This document shows, piece by piece, positions 1 to 7,710 of a DNA stretch of 64,000 bases. Location: assembly GCA_015060975.1 (NCBI GenBank), contig SUXI01000001.1, forward strand, positions 124,001-188,000, given 5' to 3'. How positions within the stretch are numbered: position 1 is the stretch's first letter; the number at the start of each line of letters is the position of its first letter. The position numbers were made by a program, and so were the translations under genes. Below the pieces are notes generated by a model. It had not been told where the DNA came from and searched no databases. It saw nothing but the letters and a program-made list of their open reading frames with translations. This DNA is from Bacteroidales bacterium (GTDB lineage: Bacteria > Bacteroidota > Bacteroidia > Bacteroidales > Muribaculaceae).

Positions 1-762
1 AGCCTTTTTGATTTTGCGTTTCTTGCCGTTAAGGGTCAGTGCCAATTCCTCGGTATCTTCGGGCATAACCAATGCGGTGGAGAGCATATCGTATGCAGGA
101 GTAAGCAAATATTTTCCCTGCTCCTTGCTATATAGCGAAAAGTTTTTCAGGTGCATATCGGCATTGCCCGTTATCCACGAAAAGACAACCTGCTCCCAAT
201 AGTTTACCATATCCAACTTGGGTACAGCCGAAAATCGCTGTATCGCCTTTGCAATCTGCTCATACGAGCCTTTGTATTTATGTTCGGTCAGTCGTTCTGT
301 AAGCTGACACATATCCTCCATCGGGAGTTTATCACCGTTGGCTGTACGGTCGATGCGGCGGGTTATATAGCACAACTCGCCATCAGCAAAACGAATAAGG
401 CTATGGGGTACAACTTGTATCTTCGCCAACTCTGCAAGGTGCATTGTCAAATCCTCCAATTCGGGCAAATGAGCAAAGCGGTCGGTTTGAGGTTTCAATA
501 TGTATCGTCCCCATAAGCCAACAATGGTAAAACGATCAGTTTCGTTCCTGTCCCCCTTGTTTATATCCAATGACAACTTTGCCTGAACACCCGTCAAGGT
601 CGTTTGGTTGCGGATTACTTGTTTGGCAAGGTCGGTCAGGTTCTCGCGTATATATGGCAATTCGGGAACACTCGGCGTGCCGAACATCTTCTTTGAGCAA
701 GCCTTGTGAAAATCCTTCTCACCCTCGTTCAACTCCTTGTAACAATATAGACACTTTGCCAT
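1..762 (-). CDS. HipA/HipT-type serine/threonine kinase toxin, C-terminal kinase part (runs off window edge)
   Basis: An open frame of 254 codons runs from an ATG at 762 to the window edge with no stop, so the 3' end is missing. It carries the HipA kinase landmarks: a Gly-rich nucleotide loop TTLTGVQAK near residues 54-62, the catalytic loop GNADMHLKNFS (Asp202), and YDMLST with the metal-binding Asp near 224. The first 25 residues form a CxxC...HxxC zinc-knuckle pattern (C4, C7, H19, C22). HipA-family kinases phosphorylate translation factors (aminoacyl-tRNA synthetases in studied cases) and halt growth; the target here is unknown. The start lies 3 bases after the stop of the preceding HipA N-terminal gene, with a GAGGAGG ribosome site inside that gene's end. 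The N-terminal HipA subdomain is therefore a separate protein, as in HipBST systems. The usual autophosphorylated Ser of the Gly-rich loop appears to be Thr. Confidence 0.88.
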   Translation of the reverse strand, partial: MAKCLYCYKELNEGEKDFHKACSKKMFGTPSVPELPYIRENLTDLAKQVIRNQTTLTGVQAKLSLDINKGDRNETDRFTIVGLWGRYILKPQTDRFAHLPELEDLTMHLAELAKIQVVPHSLIRFADGELCYITRRIDRTANGDKLPMEDMCQLTERLTEHKYKGSYEQIAKAIQRFSAVPKLDMVNYWEQVVFSWITGNADMHLKNFSLYSKEQGKYLLTPAYDMLSTALVMPEDTEELALTLNGKKRKIKKA

Positions 763-765
763 ACG

Positions 766-1095
766 CTATTCCTCCTCACTGATTATGAGTTCAACACCTA
801 CTGCGCCGATACAATCCTTGCAGCACGCAACGAGCAACGACATACGGTCGCGAGCATCAATCTTCCAATTCTTCTCGGCAATATCCAAAAGCCAACCTTC
901 GGGAATCAAGCCATCGAAAAATGGAAATAGCACCTTATCAAGGTAAGGTTTATTGCTCAACGGCAAGGTAAGGCTCACCGCCTCCGCATCGGCAGAGGTT
1001 AGATAATCGGCATAATACTCAAATGTGTAGCCATTCTCATCTTCCGTCAAAATGCCCGTCTTTACGCCACGTAAAAATACAACAGCCTGTTTCAT
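766..1095 (-). CDS. HipA N-terminal subdomain protein (HipS-like)
   Basis: A 109-residue protein that matches only the N-terminal subdomain 1 of HipA: it begins MKQAVVFLRGVKTGIL and includes LTLPLSNKPY and FFDGLIPEGWLL, both typical of that domain. It overlaps the upstream hipB by 4 bases (ATGA) and ends 3 bases before the kinase gene, so all three are translationally linked. In the E. coli O127 HipBST system the equivalent small protein HipS neutralises the HipT kinase; by analogy this may be an antitoxin or an activity switch here. Split HipA proteins are common in Bacteroidetes, so this is an arrangement, not a broken gene. Confidence 0.85.
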   Translation of the reverse strand: MKQAVVFLRGVKTGILTEDENGYTFEYYADYLTSADAEAVSLTLPLSNKPYLDKVLFPFFDGLIPEGWLLDIAEKNWKIDARDRMSLLVACCKDCIGAVGVELIISEEE

Positions 1096-1310
1096 CGCTC
1101 ATCGGTTTTAGTCATTGACACGACACCAACTTCGCTACCAAAGAGATTTAATATTTGGTTTACTTTATCAAGGCGTAAAGTCTGCTTGCCCTGCTCCAAT
1201 TCACGAACAAGACGCAAACCAACTCCCGACTTCTCGGAAAGCTCCACCTGCGTAAGGTTGTATTGCTTACGCATCGCCTTTACATATTTTGAAAGTGTTG
1301 TCTGTTCCAT
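1092..1310 (-). CDS. HipB-like XRE-family antitoxin and repressor
   Basis: A 72-residue helix-turn-helix protein of the XRE/Cro type: the recognition region TQVELSEKSGVGLRLVRELE lies at about residues 19-38. HipB proteins bind operators upstream of the hip operon and hold the kinase in check. It is the first gene of the minus-strand hip operon and overlaps the next gene by 4 bases. The upstream region holds three near-identical palindromes, the likely operators. Length and position fit a hip-type repressor well. Confidence 0.88.
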   Translation of the reverse strand: MEQTTLSKYVKAMRKQYNLTQVELSEKSGVGLRLVRELEQGKQTLRLDKVNQILNLFGSEVGVVSMTKTDER

Positions 1311-1326
1311 AAATACAATAAATTAT

Positions 1327-1421
1327 ACCCTATCGGGTGCGAAGATAATGAAAGTTTTTCAATTTACACCTTATCGGGTATAATTTTATTGTTTTAGTAT
1401 GTGTTTTACACCCTATCGGGT
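1327..1421. promoter_or_regulatory. Three phased operators for the hip operon repressor
   Basis: The palindrome ACCCTATCGGGT occurs at 1327-1338 and 1410-1421, with a one-base variant ACCTTATCGGGT at 1368-1379. Each is ACCC, four bases, GGGT. Start-to-start spacing is 41 and 42 bases, about four helical turns, so bound repressors would lie on one face of the DNA. On the minus strand a -7-like element TATCTTCG sits at 1340-1347, immediately upstream of site 1, so sites 1 and 2 flank the hipB promoter. The binding protein is inferred to be the adjacent HipB-like protein. Confidence 0.75.
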
Positions 1422-1726
1422 ATAAAGTCAAAACTTGCCACGATAACAACTTTGCAATACTGGTTTTCTACTTTCCAAAACTACCTGTCGGGATCCTACC
1501 CTCCAAAGTCGGGTGGATAGGTGCTTTTATATTGTAAATACCTTCCCTTTATGCACAAGTTTTATGCTCCGAATATTCATATAAGCTGCCCGAATTTTCA
1601 TTCTTAAATTATAAAAATCACAATTTATGCGATAAAAAAGTTACTTCAAAAAGAGAGATTTCGCATATTATCACTAAATTTTGATAATTTAAGCTGCACC
1701 TCACAATAAAAAAGAAATGAAATTAT
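1422..1726. other. Intergenic stretch without a recognisable gene
   Basis: Between the hip operators and the promoter of the restriction locus I see no convincing reading frame or RNA gene. A GC-richer patch near 1490-1530 has imperfect repeats of GTCGGG and GGATAGG but no clean hairpin. The rest is AT-rich. Confidence 0.5.
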
Positions 1727-1757
1727 TTTGTTCTTGCCTCGGTTTGCATTAAATTTG
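1727..1757 (+). promoter_or_regulatory. Promoter of the restriction-modification locus
   Basis: TTTG at 1727-1730, a 19-base spacer, and TAAATTTG at 1750-1757 match the Bacteroidetes -33/-7 consensus exactly. The regulator gene starts 28 bases downstream of the -7 box, so this is the likely start of transcription for the XRE gene, the small protein and hsdM. Confidence 0.8.
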
Positions 1758-1785
1758 CGGAATACGCCAATAAAATGTGTAAATA

Positions 1786-1977
1786 ATGAAAGATTTAAAT
1801 AGACTAAAAGTAGTATTGGTTGAACAAAAGAAAACCGGCAAATGGCTTGCCGAGCAGTTGGGCAAAGACCCTTCAACAGTCTCCAAATGGTGCTCAAACA
1901 AAATGCAACCATCGTTGGAGATGCTGTCGCAAATTGCGAAAACACTAAATGTAGAAACGAAGGAATTGATAAATTAA
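1786..1977 (+). CDS. XRE-family transcriptional regulator at head of type I R-M locus
   Basis: A 63-residue protein consisting of little more than one helix-turn-helix domain; the segment TGKWLAEQLGKDPSTVSKWC is the recognition unit. Small XRE proteins of this kind often lead type I restriction loci in Bacteroidales and probably time expression of the methylase and nuclease, in the manner of controller proteins. It is first in a plus-strand series with the small gene at 1993 and hsdM. Its own operator is not evident. Confidence 0.8.
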   Translation: MKDLNRLKVVLVEQKKTGKWLAEQLGKDPSTVSKWCSNKMQPSLEMLSQIAKTLNVETKELIN

Positions 1978-1992
1978 AGCCAAGATTTACAT

Positions 1993-2274
1993 ATGAACAA
2001 ACTATTAGACCTATATAACGAATTATTAGAATTACAACGACTTGCTCGTGAAGGTGTTAGTATTGATGATGTGAAAGTAGAAAGTGTAATGCAGTCAATT
2101 AGACAAATTCACGATCAAGGTGTAGACAATAATCCATTTTTAGATAAAGAGCAGAAGCGTCGTCGCAAGGAATTGTATGCAAATGCAGTGAAAGAGATGA
2201 GTAAATATGGTAAACAAGTTCTTCAAGACGAAATGGAGATTAGACAGCGATTTATTGAGCATAAAATGAAATAA
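1993..2274 (+). CDS. Small charged helical protein of unknown function
   Basis: A 93-residue protein, strongly charged and predicted to be nearly all helical (NKLLDLYNELLELQRLAREG at the start, many Lys, Arg and Glu at the end). No domain is recognised. It lies 15 bases after the regulator and 8 bases before hsdM, so it is in the same operon. It could be an accessory or anti-restriction-timing factor, but nothing in the sequence shows this. Confidence 0.7.
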   Translation: MNKLLDLYNELLELQRLAREGVSIDDVKVESVMQSIRQIHDQGVDNNPFLDKEQKRRRKELYANAVKEMSKYGKQVLQDEMEIRQRFIEHKMK

Positions 2275-2282
2275 ATCCATAT

Positions 2283-3848
2283 ATGGCAAAGAAACAACCC
2301 AAAATAAAGAGCATAGAAGAGACCTTATGGGAATCAGCAAATAAGCTTCGCGGTTCGGTTGAACCATCGGAGTATAAGCATGTTGTGTTGAGTCTGATAT
2401 TTCTTAAATATGCAAATGACCGATTCGATGAGCGGCGCAATGAACTTATCGCAGAAGGTAAGGGAGCATTTGTGGATCAAGCAGTGTTCTACAATGCCAA
2501 GAATGTCTTCTATATCGAGGAGCAAAGCCGTTGGAGTTTCATTATGGAGAATGCCAAGCAGAATGATATTGCTATTAAAATAGACAAGGCATTGTCAGCG
2601 ATTGAGGATAGCAATCCTACTCTCAAAGGAGCACTCCCAGGCAACTACTACTCCGGATTAGGCCTAGATCGTGCAAAACTTGCAGCACTACTCGATGAGA
2701 TAAACAAAATTGACACGCTCGAAGATCCTGAAAATGACCTCATTGGTCGTGTCTATGAATACTTCCTTGCAAAGTTCGCTATTGCTGAGGGCAAGGGCAA
2801 AGGTGAATATTATACTCCTAAGAGCATTGTCAACCTAATTGCCGAAATTATCGAGCCATACAGAGGCAAGATTTATGACCCTTGTTGCGGTTCGGGCGGT
2901 ATGTTCGTGCAGAGTATGAAGTTTATCGAAGCTCACCACGGTAATAAACGCGATATCTCTGTCTATGGTCAGGAGTACACAAATACGACTTATAAACTTG
3001 CAAAAATGAACCTCGCCATTCGCGGTATTGCAAGTAATCTTGGTGAGTTGGCTGCTGACACATTCCACAACGACCAACATAAGGACTTGAAGGCAGACTT
3101 CATTATGGCGAACCCTCCATTCAACCAGAAGTCGTGGCGTGAGGATAATGAGCTGAAAGCCGACCCTCGCTGGTACGGCTATGATGTACCTCCTACAAGC
3201 AATGCAAATTATGGTTGGGTTCTCAATATCGTGTCAAAGTTGTCGAGTAACGGTGTTGCAGGTTTCTTGTTGGCAAATGGGGCATTAAGTGGGGACGGCA
3301 CTGAATTAAGCATTCGCCGTCAACTACTCCAAAACCACCTTGTTGAGGCTATTATCATCCTTCCTCGCAATATGTTCTACTCTACCGACATCAGTGTTAC
3401 ACTCTGGATTTTGGCCAGCAATCGCAAAGCTCGCACTATTGAGCAAAATGGAAAAATTGTCAAATATCGCAATCGCGAGAATGAGGTTTTGTTTGTTGAT
3501 CTTCGCCAATGGGGAGAGCCATTTGAGAAGAAGTATATCCAATTTTCGCCAGAACAAATTGCCGATATCGCGCACAATATCCATAATTGGCAACGTGAAG
3601 GATATGAGACCTCTTATCAAAACATTCCCGAATATTGCTACTCTGCTCCTTTAGAAGAAATTGAAAACAAAGGTTGGAGCCTTGTGCCAAGTAAATATAT
3701 TGAATTTAAGAACAAAGATGAAGGTATTGATTTTGAAGCAAAGATGCGTGAACTTCAATCCGAAATGCAAGAGCTGCTTAATCAAGAAGAGGAGTCAAAA
3801 AAAGAATTGAAAGATTTATTTGAGAAATTAGGTTATCCCATTAAATAG
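2283..3848 (+). CDS. hsdM: Type I restriction-modification system methylase subunit HsdM
   Basis: A 521-residue N6-adenine methyltransferase. The N-terminal HsdM helical domain (about residues 10-140) is followed by the methylase fold with the SAM-binding motif DPCCGSGGMF near residue 199 and the catalytic motif NPPFN near 276. Two HsdM with one HsdS form the methylase that marks host adenines; with HsdR they form the restriction enzyme. Length is normal for the family. The C-terminal end (about 490-521) is a coiled-coil-like Glu/Lys-rich tail. hsdS and hsdR lie downstream but are separated from hsdM and from each other by extra genes. Confidence 0.96.
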   Translation: MAKKQPKIKSIEETLWESANKLRGSVEPSEYKHVVLSLIFLKYANDRFDERRNELIAEGKGAFVDQAVFYNAKNVFYIEEQSRWSFIMENAKQNDIAIKIDKALSAIEDSNPTLKGALPGNYYSGLGLDRAKLAALLDEINKIDTLEDPENDLIGRVYEYFLAKFAIAEGKGKGEYYTPKSIVNLIAEIIEPYRGKIYDPCCGSGGMFVQSMKFIEAHHGNKRDISVYGQEYTNTTYKLAKMNLAIRGIASNLGELAADTFHNDQHKDLKADFIMANPPFNQKSWREDNELKADPRWYGYDVPPTSNANYGWVLNIVSKLSSNGVAGFLLANGALSGDGTELSIRRQLLQNHLVEAIIILPRNMFYSTDISVTLWILASNRKARTIEQNGKIVKYRNRENEVLFVDLRQWGEPFEKKYIQFSPEQIADIAHNIHNWQREGYETSYQNIPEYCYSAPLEEIENKGWSLVPSKYIEFKNKDEGIDFEAKMRELQSEMQELLNQEEESKKELKDLFEKLGYPIK

Positions 3849-3854
3849 ACAATT

Positions 3855-4427
3855 ATGGAAATTTTATTAGATCTTGATTTATGCGAAGGTCTTTCTTGTG
3901 ATGAAACATTAGAAATATCAGAGTATGATAACGAACAAATTTCAAAAAGAGTTGATTTTGATAATATACATACCACCGATTTTGTAAATATTGGACCTGG
4001 AGCTGATCTATTAGTCCTTTTGCTTATTGTAAACATTGGACTAGAAGTATTAAAATTAGGTACTGAAATAAATGATGGCATAGATGGTTGGATTGGCATT
4101 GGCAAGAAATTAAAAAAGCTATTTAATAGGGATAAAATAGTCTCTATAGATAAAGATGGCGCAACAGCTATGGCTATTGAGCTTATTGCACAAAAAGAAG
4201 AGATTATTAAACTTGAAAAGATACAAGAATCTACAATAAATCTTGTTGATGTATCTGAAATGATTACTATCAATAGTGAATTAAATAAAAGACCACATAA
4301 TTACTATATTCAATCATACCGAATCAATGATTTAGATGTGTATGTCATAGGAATAACATCAACTGGTGAGGCTAAAATTATTAAGCACTTTGGATTTAAC
4401 CCCTATGGCATATCTGAGATTAATTAA
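3855..4427 (+). CDS. Unknown protein encoded between hsdM and fic
   Basis: A 190-residue protein that I do not recognise. The first 45 residues are acidic; residues about 48-66 (GADLLVLLLIVNIGLEVLKL) form one hydrophobic segment that could be a membrane helix; a basic patch GKKLKKLFNR follows near 84. The C-terminal half looks like a small mixed alpha/beta domain ending YVIGITSTGEAKIIKHFG. The gene starts 6 bases after hsdM and is more AT-rich than hsdM, suggesting separate origin. It is a passenger of the restriction locus. Confidence 0.7.
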   Translation: MEILLDLDLCEGLSCDETLEISEYDNEQISKRVDFDNIHTTDFVNIGPGADLLVLLLIVNIGLEVLKLGTEINDGIDGWIGIGKKLKKLFNRDKIVSIDKDGATAMAIELIAQKEEIIKLEKIQESTINLVDVSEMITINSELNKRPHNYYIQSYRINDLDVYVIGITSTGEAKIIKHFGFNPYGISEIN

Positions 4428-4459
4428 TATCCTAAATAGGCATTAACGCCACATCATTT

Positions 4460-4553
4460 CTTTCCAATATTCATAAAATTGGAAAGAGTTATTCGTTTTT
4501 CGCCATCTATCAGCTTCCAAAATCCTCTCCAATGTTTGCAAAATTGGAAAGGA
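4460..4553. promoter_or_regulatory. Two palindromic operators upstream of fic
   Basis: Site 1 is CTTTCCAAT (4460-4468), nine bases, ATTGGAAAG (4478-4486), with perfect arms. Site 2 is TCCTCTCCAAT (4523-4533), nine bases, ATTGGAAAGGA (4543-4553), with one mismatch. Both share the core TCCAAT-N9-ATTGGA, and they lie 65 bases apart. Site 2 surrounds the -33 box of the fic promoter, so binding would block transcription. The likely binder is the winged-helix tail of the Fic protein, which is an inference. Confidence 0.75.
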
Positions 4554-4566
4554 TTGCATATATTTG
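4535..4566 (+). promoter_or_regulatory. Promoter of fic and hsdS
   Basis: TTTG (4535-4538), 20 bases, and TATATTTG (4559-4566) match the Bacteroidetes promoter pattern. The fic start codon is 26 bases after the -7 box. The -33 box lies in the centre of palindrome 2. Confidence 0.75.
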
Positions 4567-4591
4567 CAATTAAATTTTATAACAAATATAT

Positions 4592-5908
4592 ATGATTGAA
4601 TTTCCTCCTCATATTTCAGACCTAGAGCTTGCTGAAGTGTTATATGACAAATCCAGCAGTTATAACACCCAGCTAAATCAGCTAATTGACAAAATCAATT
4701 ATGAATACGAATATTGGGATAGCATCAAATATAAAAATCTCCCAGAAGGCTGCCCTACACATCACAAACTATGGTCATACGTAAAGACCTCTCGTATTAT
4801 GAGCTATGTTTATCCATGGGATAAATATAAAATCATGTTTGGACTAACCAATCGTATGCAACGACTCTGCCATGAATTTGACATGAACTTCGGAGGATCA
4901 TGGGCAAATGATTCTGTAATTCCTCAAGAAAATAGAGAAAAATACCTAATAAGTTCTCTAATGGAAGAAGCCATCTACTCTAGCCAAATGGAAGGAGCCG
5001 CAACAACACGTAAAGTCGCAAAAGAGATGCTTCGTAAAAAGATTTCCCCAAAAGATAAATCCCAACAAATGATAGTCAACAACTATCAAACAATTCAATA
5101 CATTGTTGAGAATAAAGGAAACTCTTTAACTACCGAATCAATACTTCACATTCATCGTTTGATGATCGAAAACACCCTTCACAATCCCGAAGATGCAGGT
5201 CGATTACGCGACAACGATGACGTTGTAGTAGAAAATGCCATTACTCACGAGGTTGTACATACTCCACCTCCTCACGAAGAATTACCCCAATTCATTGAAG
5301 ATTTATGCGATTTTTTCAACGAAACAGATGCTCAGGTATTTGTTCATCCTATTATTCGTGGCATTATCATTCATTTTATGCTGGCATATATGCACCCTTT
5401 TGCCGATGGTAATGGCAGAACTGCTCGTGCTTTGTTCTATTGGTATATGCTTAAACAAGGTTATTGGCTCATCGAATACCTATCTATATCTCGTGTTATC
5501 GCAAAGTCAAAAAAATCTTACGAAAAAGCATATCTATACGTCGAATGTGACAAAATGGACTTAGGATATTTTATCATATATAATCTCAAAGTTCTTGAAC
5601 AATCATTCAAACAACTACAAGACTATATTAAAAAGAAACAAAAAGAAAAACAATCGGCTAATGCATTTCTCAAATTAGGGAATCTAAACGAACGGCAAGC
5701 ACAAATTTTAAGAATCTTCGCCGAGAGCCCTAAAGAAGTACTGACGATAAAAGACCTTCAAGTTAAGTTTTTAATTTCACCAACTACTGCAAAAACCGAT
5801 GTTATTGGGTTACTTGAACGAGGGTTATTATCTGAAATAGCATTTAACAAAGTAAAAAGAGGATATGTCAAAGGCGAAAAACTTGACGACCTTATCAATC
5901 AATTATAA
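4592..5908 (+). CDS. Fic-family protein (AMPylator type) with C-terminal winged helix
   Basis: A 438-residue class II-type Fic protein. An N-terminal helical domain holds the inhibitory motif SSQMEGA near residue 130, whose Glu blocks the active site in cis. The catalytic motif HPFADGNGRTAR lies near residues 268-279 and is intact, so it should transfer AMP (or a similar group) from a nucleotide to a protein hydroxyl. Residues about 365-438 resemble a winged helix-turn-helix (LTIKDLQVKFLISPTTAKTD), giving a DNA-binding function. The stop is 2 bases before hsdS, so the two are coupled. Fic proteins of this layout are known passengers in type I restriction loci. The target is unknown. The upstream palindromes suggest autoregulation. 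Confidence 0.92.
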   Translation: MIEFPPHISDLELAEVLYDKSSSYNTQLNQLIDKINYEYEYWDSIKYKNLPEGCPTHHKLWSYVKTSRIMSYVYPWDKYKIMFGLTNRMQRLCHEFDMNFGGSWANDSVIPQENREKYLISSLMEEAIYSSQMEGAATTRKVAKEMLRKKISPKDKSQQMIVNNYQTIQYIVENKGNSLTTESILHIHRLMIENTLHNPEDAGRLRDNDDVVVENAITHEVVHTPPPHEELPQFIEDLCDFFNETDAQVFVHPIIRGIIIHFMLAYMHPFADGNGRTARALFYWYMLKQGYWLIEYLSISRVIAKSKKSYEKAYLYVECDKMDLGYFIIYNLKVLEQSFKQLQDYIKKKQKEKQSANAFLKLGNLNERQAQILRIFAESPKEVLTIKDLQVKFLISPTTAKTDVIGLLERGLLSEIAFNKVKRGYVKGEKLDDLINQL

Positions 5909-5910
5909 CT

Positions 5911-7038
5911 ATGAACTATAAGCGTTTAGGAGATTATATCCGTGAGGTGGATGTGCGTAATAGAGATTTATCTGTTACGACACTTGTCGGCTTGACTATA
6001 AACAAAGCATTTATTCCATCTGTGGCAAATGTTATTGGTGCTGACCTGTCAAACTATAAGGTTATACGCAAGGAGCAGTTTGCTTGTAGTCTTATGCAGG
6101 TAAGTCGTGACGGTAAGATGCCCGTTGCAATGTTTGAAAATGCTACTGCAATTATGTCGCCTGCATACCCAATGTTTGAGGTTATTGATAAGTCGATACT
6201 TATGCCTCAGTATCTGATGATGTGGTTTTCTCGCAAAGAGTTTGACCGAGAAGCCAGTTTCTATGCAGTTGGAGGTGTTCGTGGCAGTCTGACATGGGAA
6301 GATTTCTGTGATATGAAACTTCCTATCCCATCTATTGAGCGACAGAGGGTGATAGTTGCGGAGTATGAGACTTTGAGTAAGCGTATTCGTTTGAACGAGC
6401 AGATGATTTCCACGCTCGAAGCCGCCGCCCAAACCCTCTACCGCAAAATGTTTGTTGATGGCATCGACAAAGAAAACCTCCCCACCGGCTGGAGAATGGG
6501 AACCATTGCCAACTTCTGCAAGGATATGAAATCTGGCGGAACTCCAAGTCGCACCAACAACCTTTACTGGGATAAAAAAGAATATCGCTGGCTCAAATCG
6601 GGAGAAGTTCACAACAATATAATTGTTGATATTGAAGAATATATAAGCAAAGAAGGTTTGGATAATAGTTCTGCGAGATTAATTCCAGTCGGAACTGTAA
6701 CAATGGCTATGTATGGTGCAACAGCAGCTCAAGTAGCTTATATAGATTGTGAAACGACAACTAATCAAGCTTGTTGCAATATGATATGCCACACAAAAAA
6801 TGATGCAGCATATCTATTCTTTCACTTGTTGGCAAACCAAGAAGATGTTAAGAAATTAGCAAACGGTGGAGCACAAGAAAATTTGAGCCAAGAGTTAATA
6901 GCACAGCAACCAATTGTAATATTTGATGATGAGTCAATAAAATCTAATTTTACAACCATCTTAAATAAGATAATTTTAAGATACCGAGAAAACAAGAATC
7001 TAACCGAATTACAGTCTTTGCTTTTAGCTAAGATGTGA
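5911..7038 (+). CDS. hsdS: Type I restriction-modification specificity subunit HsdS
   Basis: A 375-residue specificity subunit with two target-recognition domains. TRD1 covers about residues 1-140 and ends in the conserved LPIPSIERQR; the central spacer helix LNEQMISTLEAAAQTLYRKM spans about 160-183; TRD2 begins PTGWRMGTIANF near 191 and ends before the distal helix LTELQSLLLAKM at 364-375. The half-sites of the bipartite DNA target are read by the two TRDs; they cannot be predicted here. It starts 2 bases after fic. The codon and base style changes between TRD1 and TRD2 (TRD2 is more AT-rich), consistent with domain exchange. The tail is duplicated at 8147-8199. Confidence 0.95.
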   Translation: MNYKRLGDYIREVDVRNRDLSVTTLVGLTINKAFIPSVANVIGADLSNYKVIRKEQFACSLMQVSRDGKMPVAMFENATAIMSPAYPMFEVIDKSILMPQYLMMWFSRKEFDREASFYAVGGVRGSLTWEDFCDMKLPIPSIERQRVIVAEYETLSKRIRLNEQMISTLEAAAQTLYRKMFVDGIDKENLPTGWRMGTIANFCKDMKSGGTPSRTNNLYWDKKEYRWLKSGEVHNNIIVDIEEYISKEGLDNSSARLIPVGTVTMAMYGATAAQVAYIDCETTTNQACCNMICHTKNDAAYLFFHLLANQEDVKKLANGGAQENLSQELIAQQPIVIFDDESIKSNFTTILNKIILRYRENKNLTELQSLLLAKM

Positions 7039-7061
7039 CAATAAAAATAAATGGATTATGG
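7009..7061 (+). repeat. Direct repeat copy 1: hsdS tail plus leader
   Basis: This 53-base segment covers the last ten codons of hsdS, the spacer, and the start codon of the next gene. It recurs at 8147-8199 with three mismatches. Confidence 0.9.
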
Positions 7062-7708
7062 GAATTAAATATATAGAACCAGCAACTTTTAAAAAGTCAT
7101 TTACCTGCCCTCATTGTGGAGCTATTTCTTTGATGCATTTTCACTGCATTAGTTATATTGATAAGAAGATGATAGGGTTTCAAGAAGTTCAATGTGGTGG
7201 AAATAGTTGGGTACAAGTAGCAACTTGTCATAACTGTGCAAAACATATAGTATGGGTAGATAATCTATATGCATATCCAGACATTGTTGCAGAAGAGCCA
7301 AATCCAGATATGCCTGAAGAGGTAAAGCAGCTATATAATGAGGCAGAATTGATATATAATAAGTCCCCTCGTGCTGCTTGTGCATTACTTCGATTAGCCA
7401 TTGACCGTCTATGTAATGAATTAGGAGAGAACGACAGAGATATAAACAAAAACATCGGTGAATTGGTAAAGAAGGGTTTGCCTGTTTCTGTACAGCAGGC
7501 ATTAGATGTCGTTCGAGTTGTAGGTAATAAAGCTGTACATCCTGGTCAAATTGCATTCGATGTTGATGATGTTGGGACTGCGACAATGCTTATGCGACTT
7601 TTAAATATCATTGTTAGTCGAATGATATCTGAACCAAAAGAGATTGCTGGGTTGTATGATCAACTTCCTGAATCAGTAAAACGATCTATAACAAAAAGAG
7701 ACGAGTGA
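7058..7708 (+). CDS. DUF4145-type protein with zinc-binding N-terminus
   Basis: A 216-residue protein. The first 70 residues contain CPHCG (near 18) and CHNC (near 58), a likely zinc ribbon. Residues about 95-205 resemble the DUF4145 helical domain, with SPRAACALLRLAIDRL and the signature VVGNKAVHPG. DUF4145 domains are often fused to or encoded beside type I restriction nucleases and are thought to belong to the HEPN-like helical group; RNase activity is not shown, and the Rx4-6H motif is not clearly present. It sits directly after hsdS and overlaps or abuts the next small gene, so they probably act together. Confidence 0.78.
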   Translation: MGIKYIEPATFKKSFTCPHCGAISLMHFHCISYIDKKMIGFQEVQCGGNSWVQVATCHNCAKHIVWVDNLYAYPDIVAEEPNPDMPEEVKQLYNEAELIYNKSPRAACALLRLAIDRLCNELGENDRDINKNIGELVKKGLPVSVQQALDVVRVVGNKAVHPGQIAFDVDDVGTATMLMRLLNIIVSRMISEPKEIAGLYDQLPESVKRSITKRDE

Positions 7709-7710
7709 TT

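Noticed and set aside
8-516. Plus-strand open frames at the left edge
   Set aside because: They lie on the reverse complement of the HipA kinase, whose minus-strand frame has the real motifs.
766-1095. HipA N-terminal part as a frameshifted pseudogene of the kinase
   Set aside because: It has its own start and stop, a 3-base spacing to the kinase with a ribosome site, and the split arrangement is known; so it is treated as a separate gene.
4460-4553. Palindromes ahead of fic as a terminator of the hsdM operon
   Set aside because: They lack a following T-run and surround a promoter element; repeated cores point to operators.
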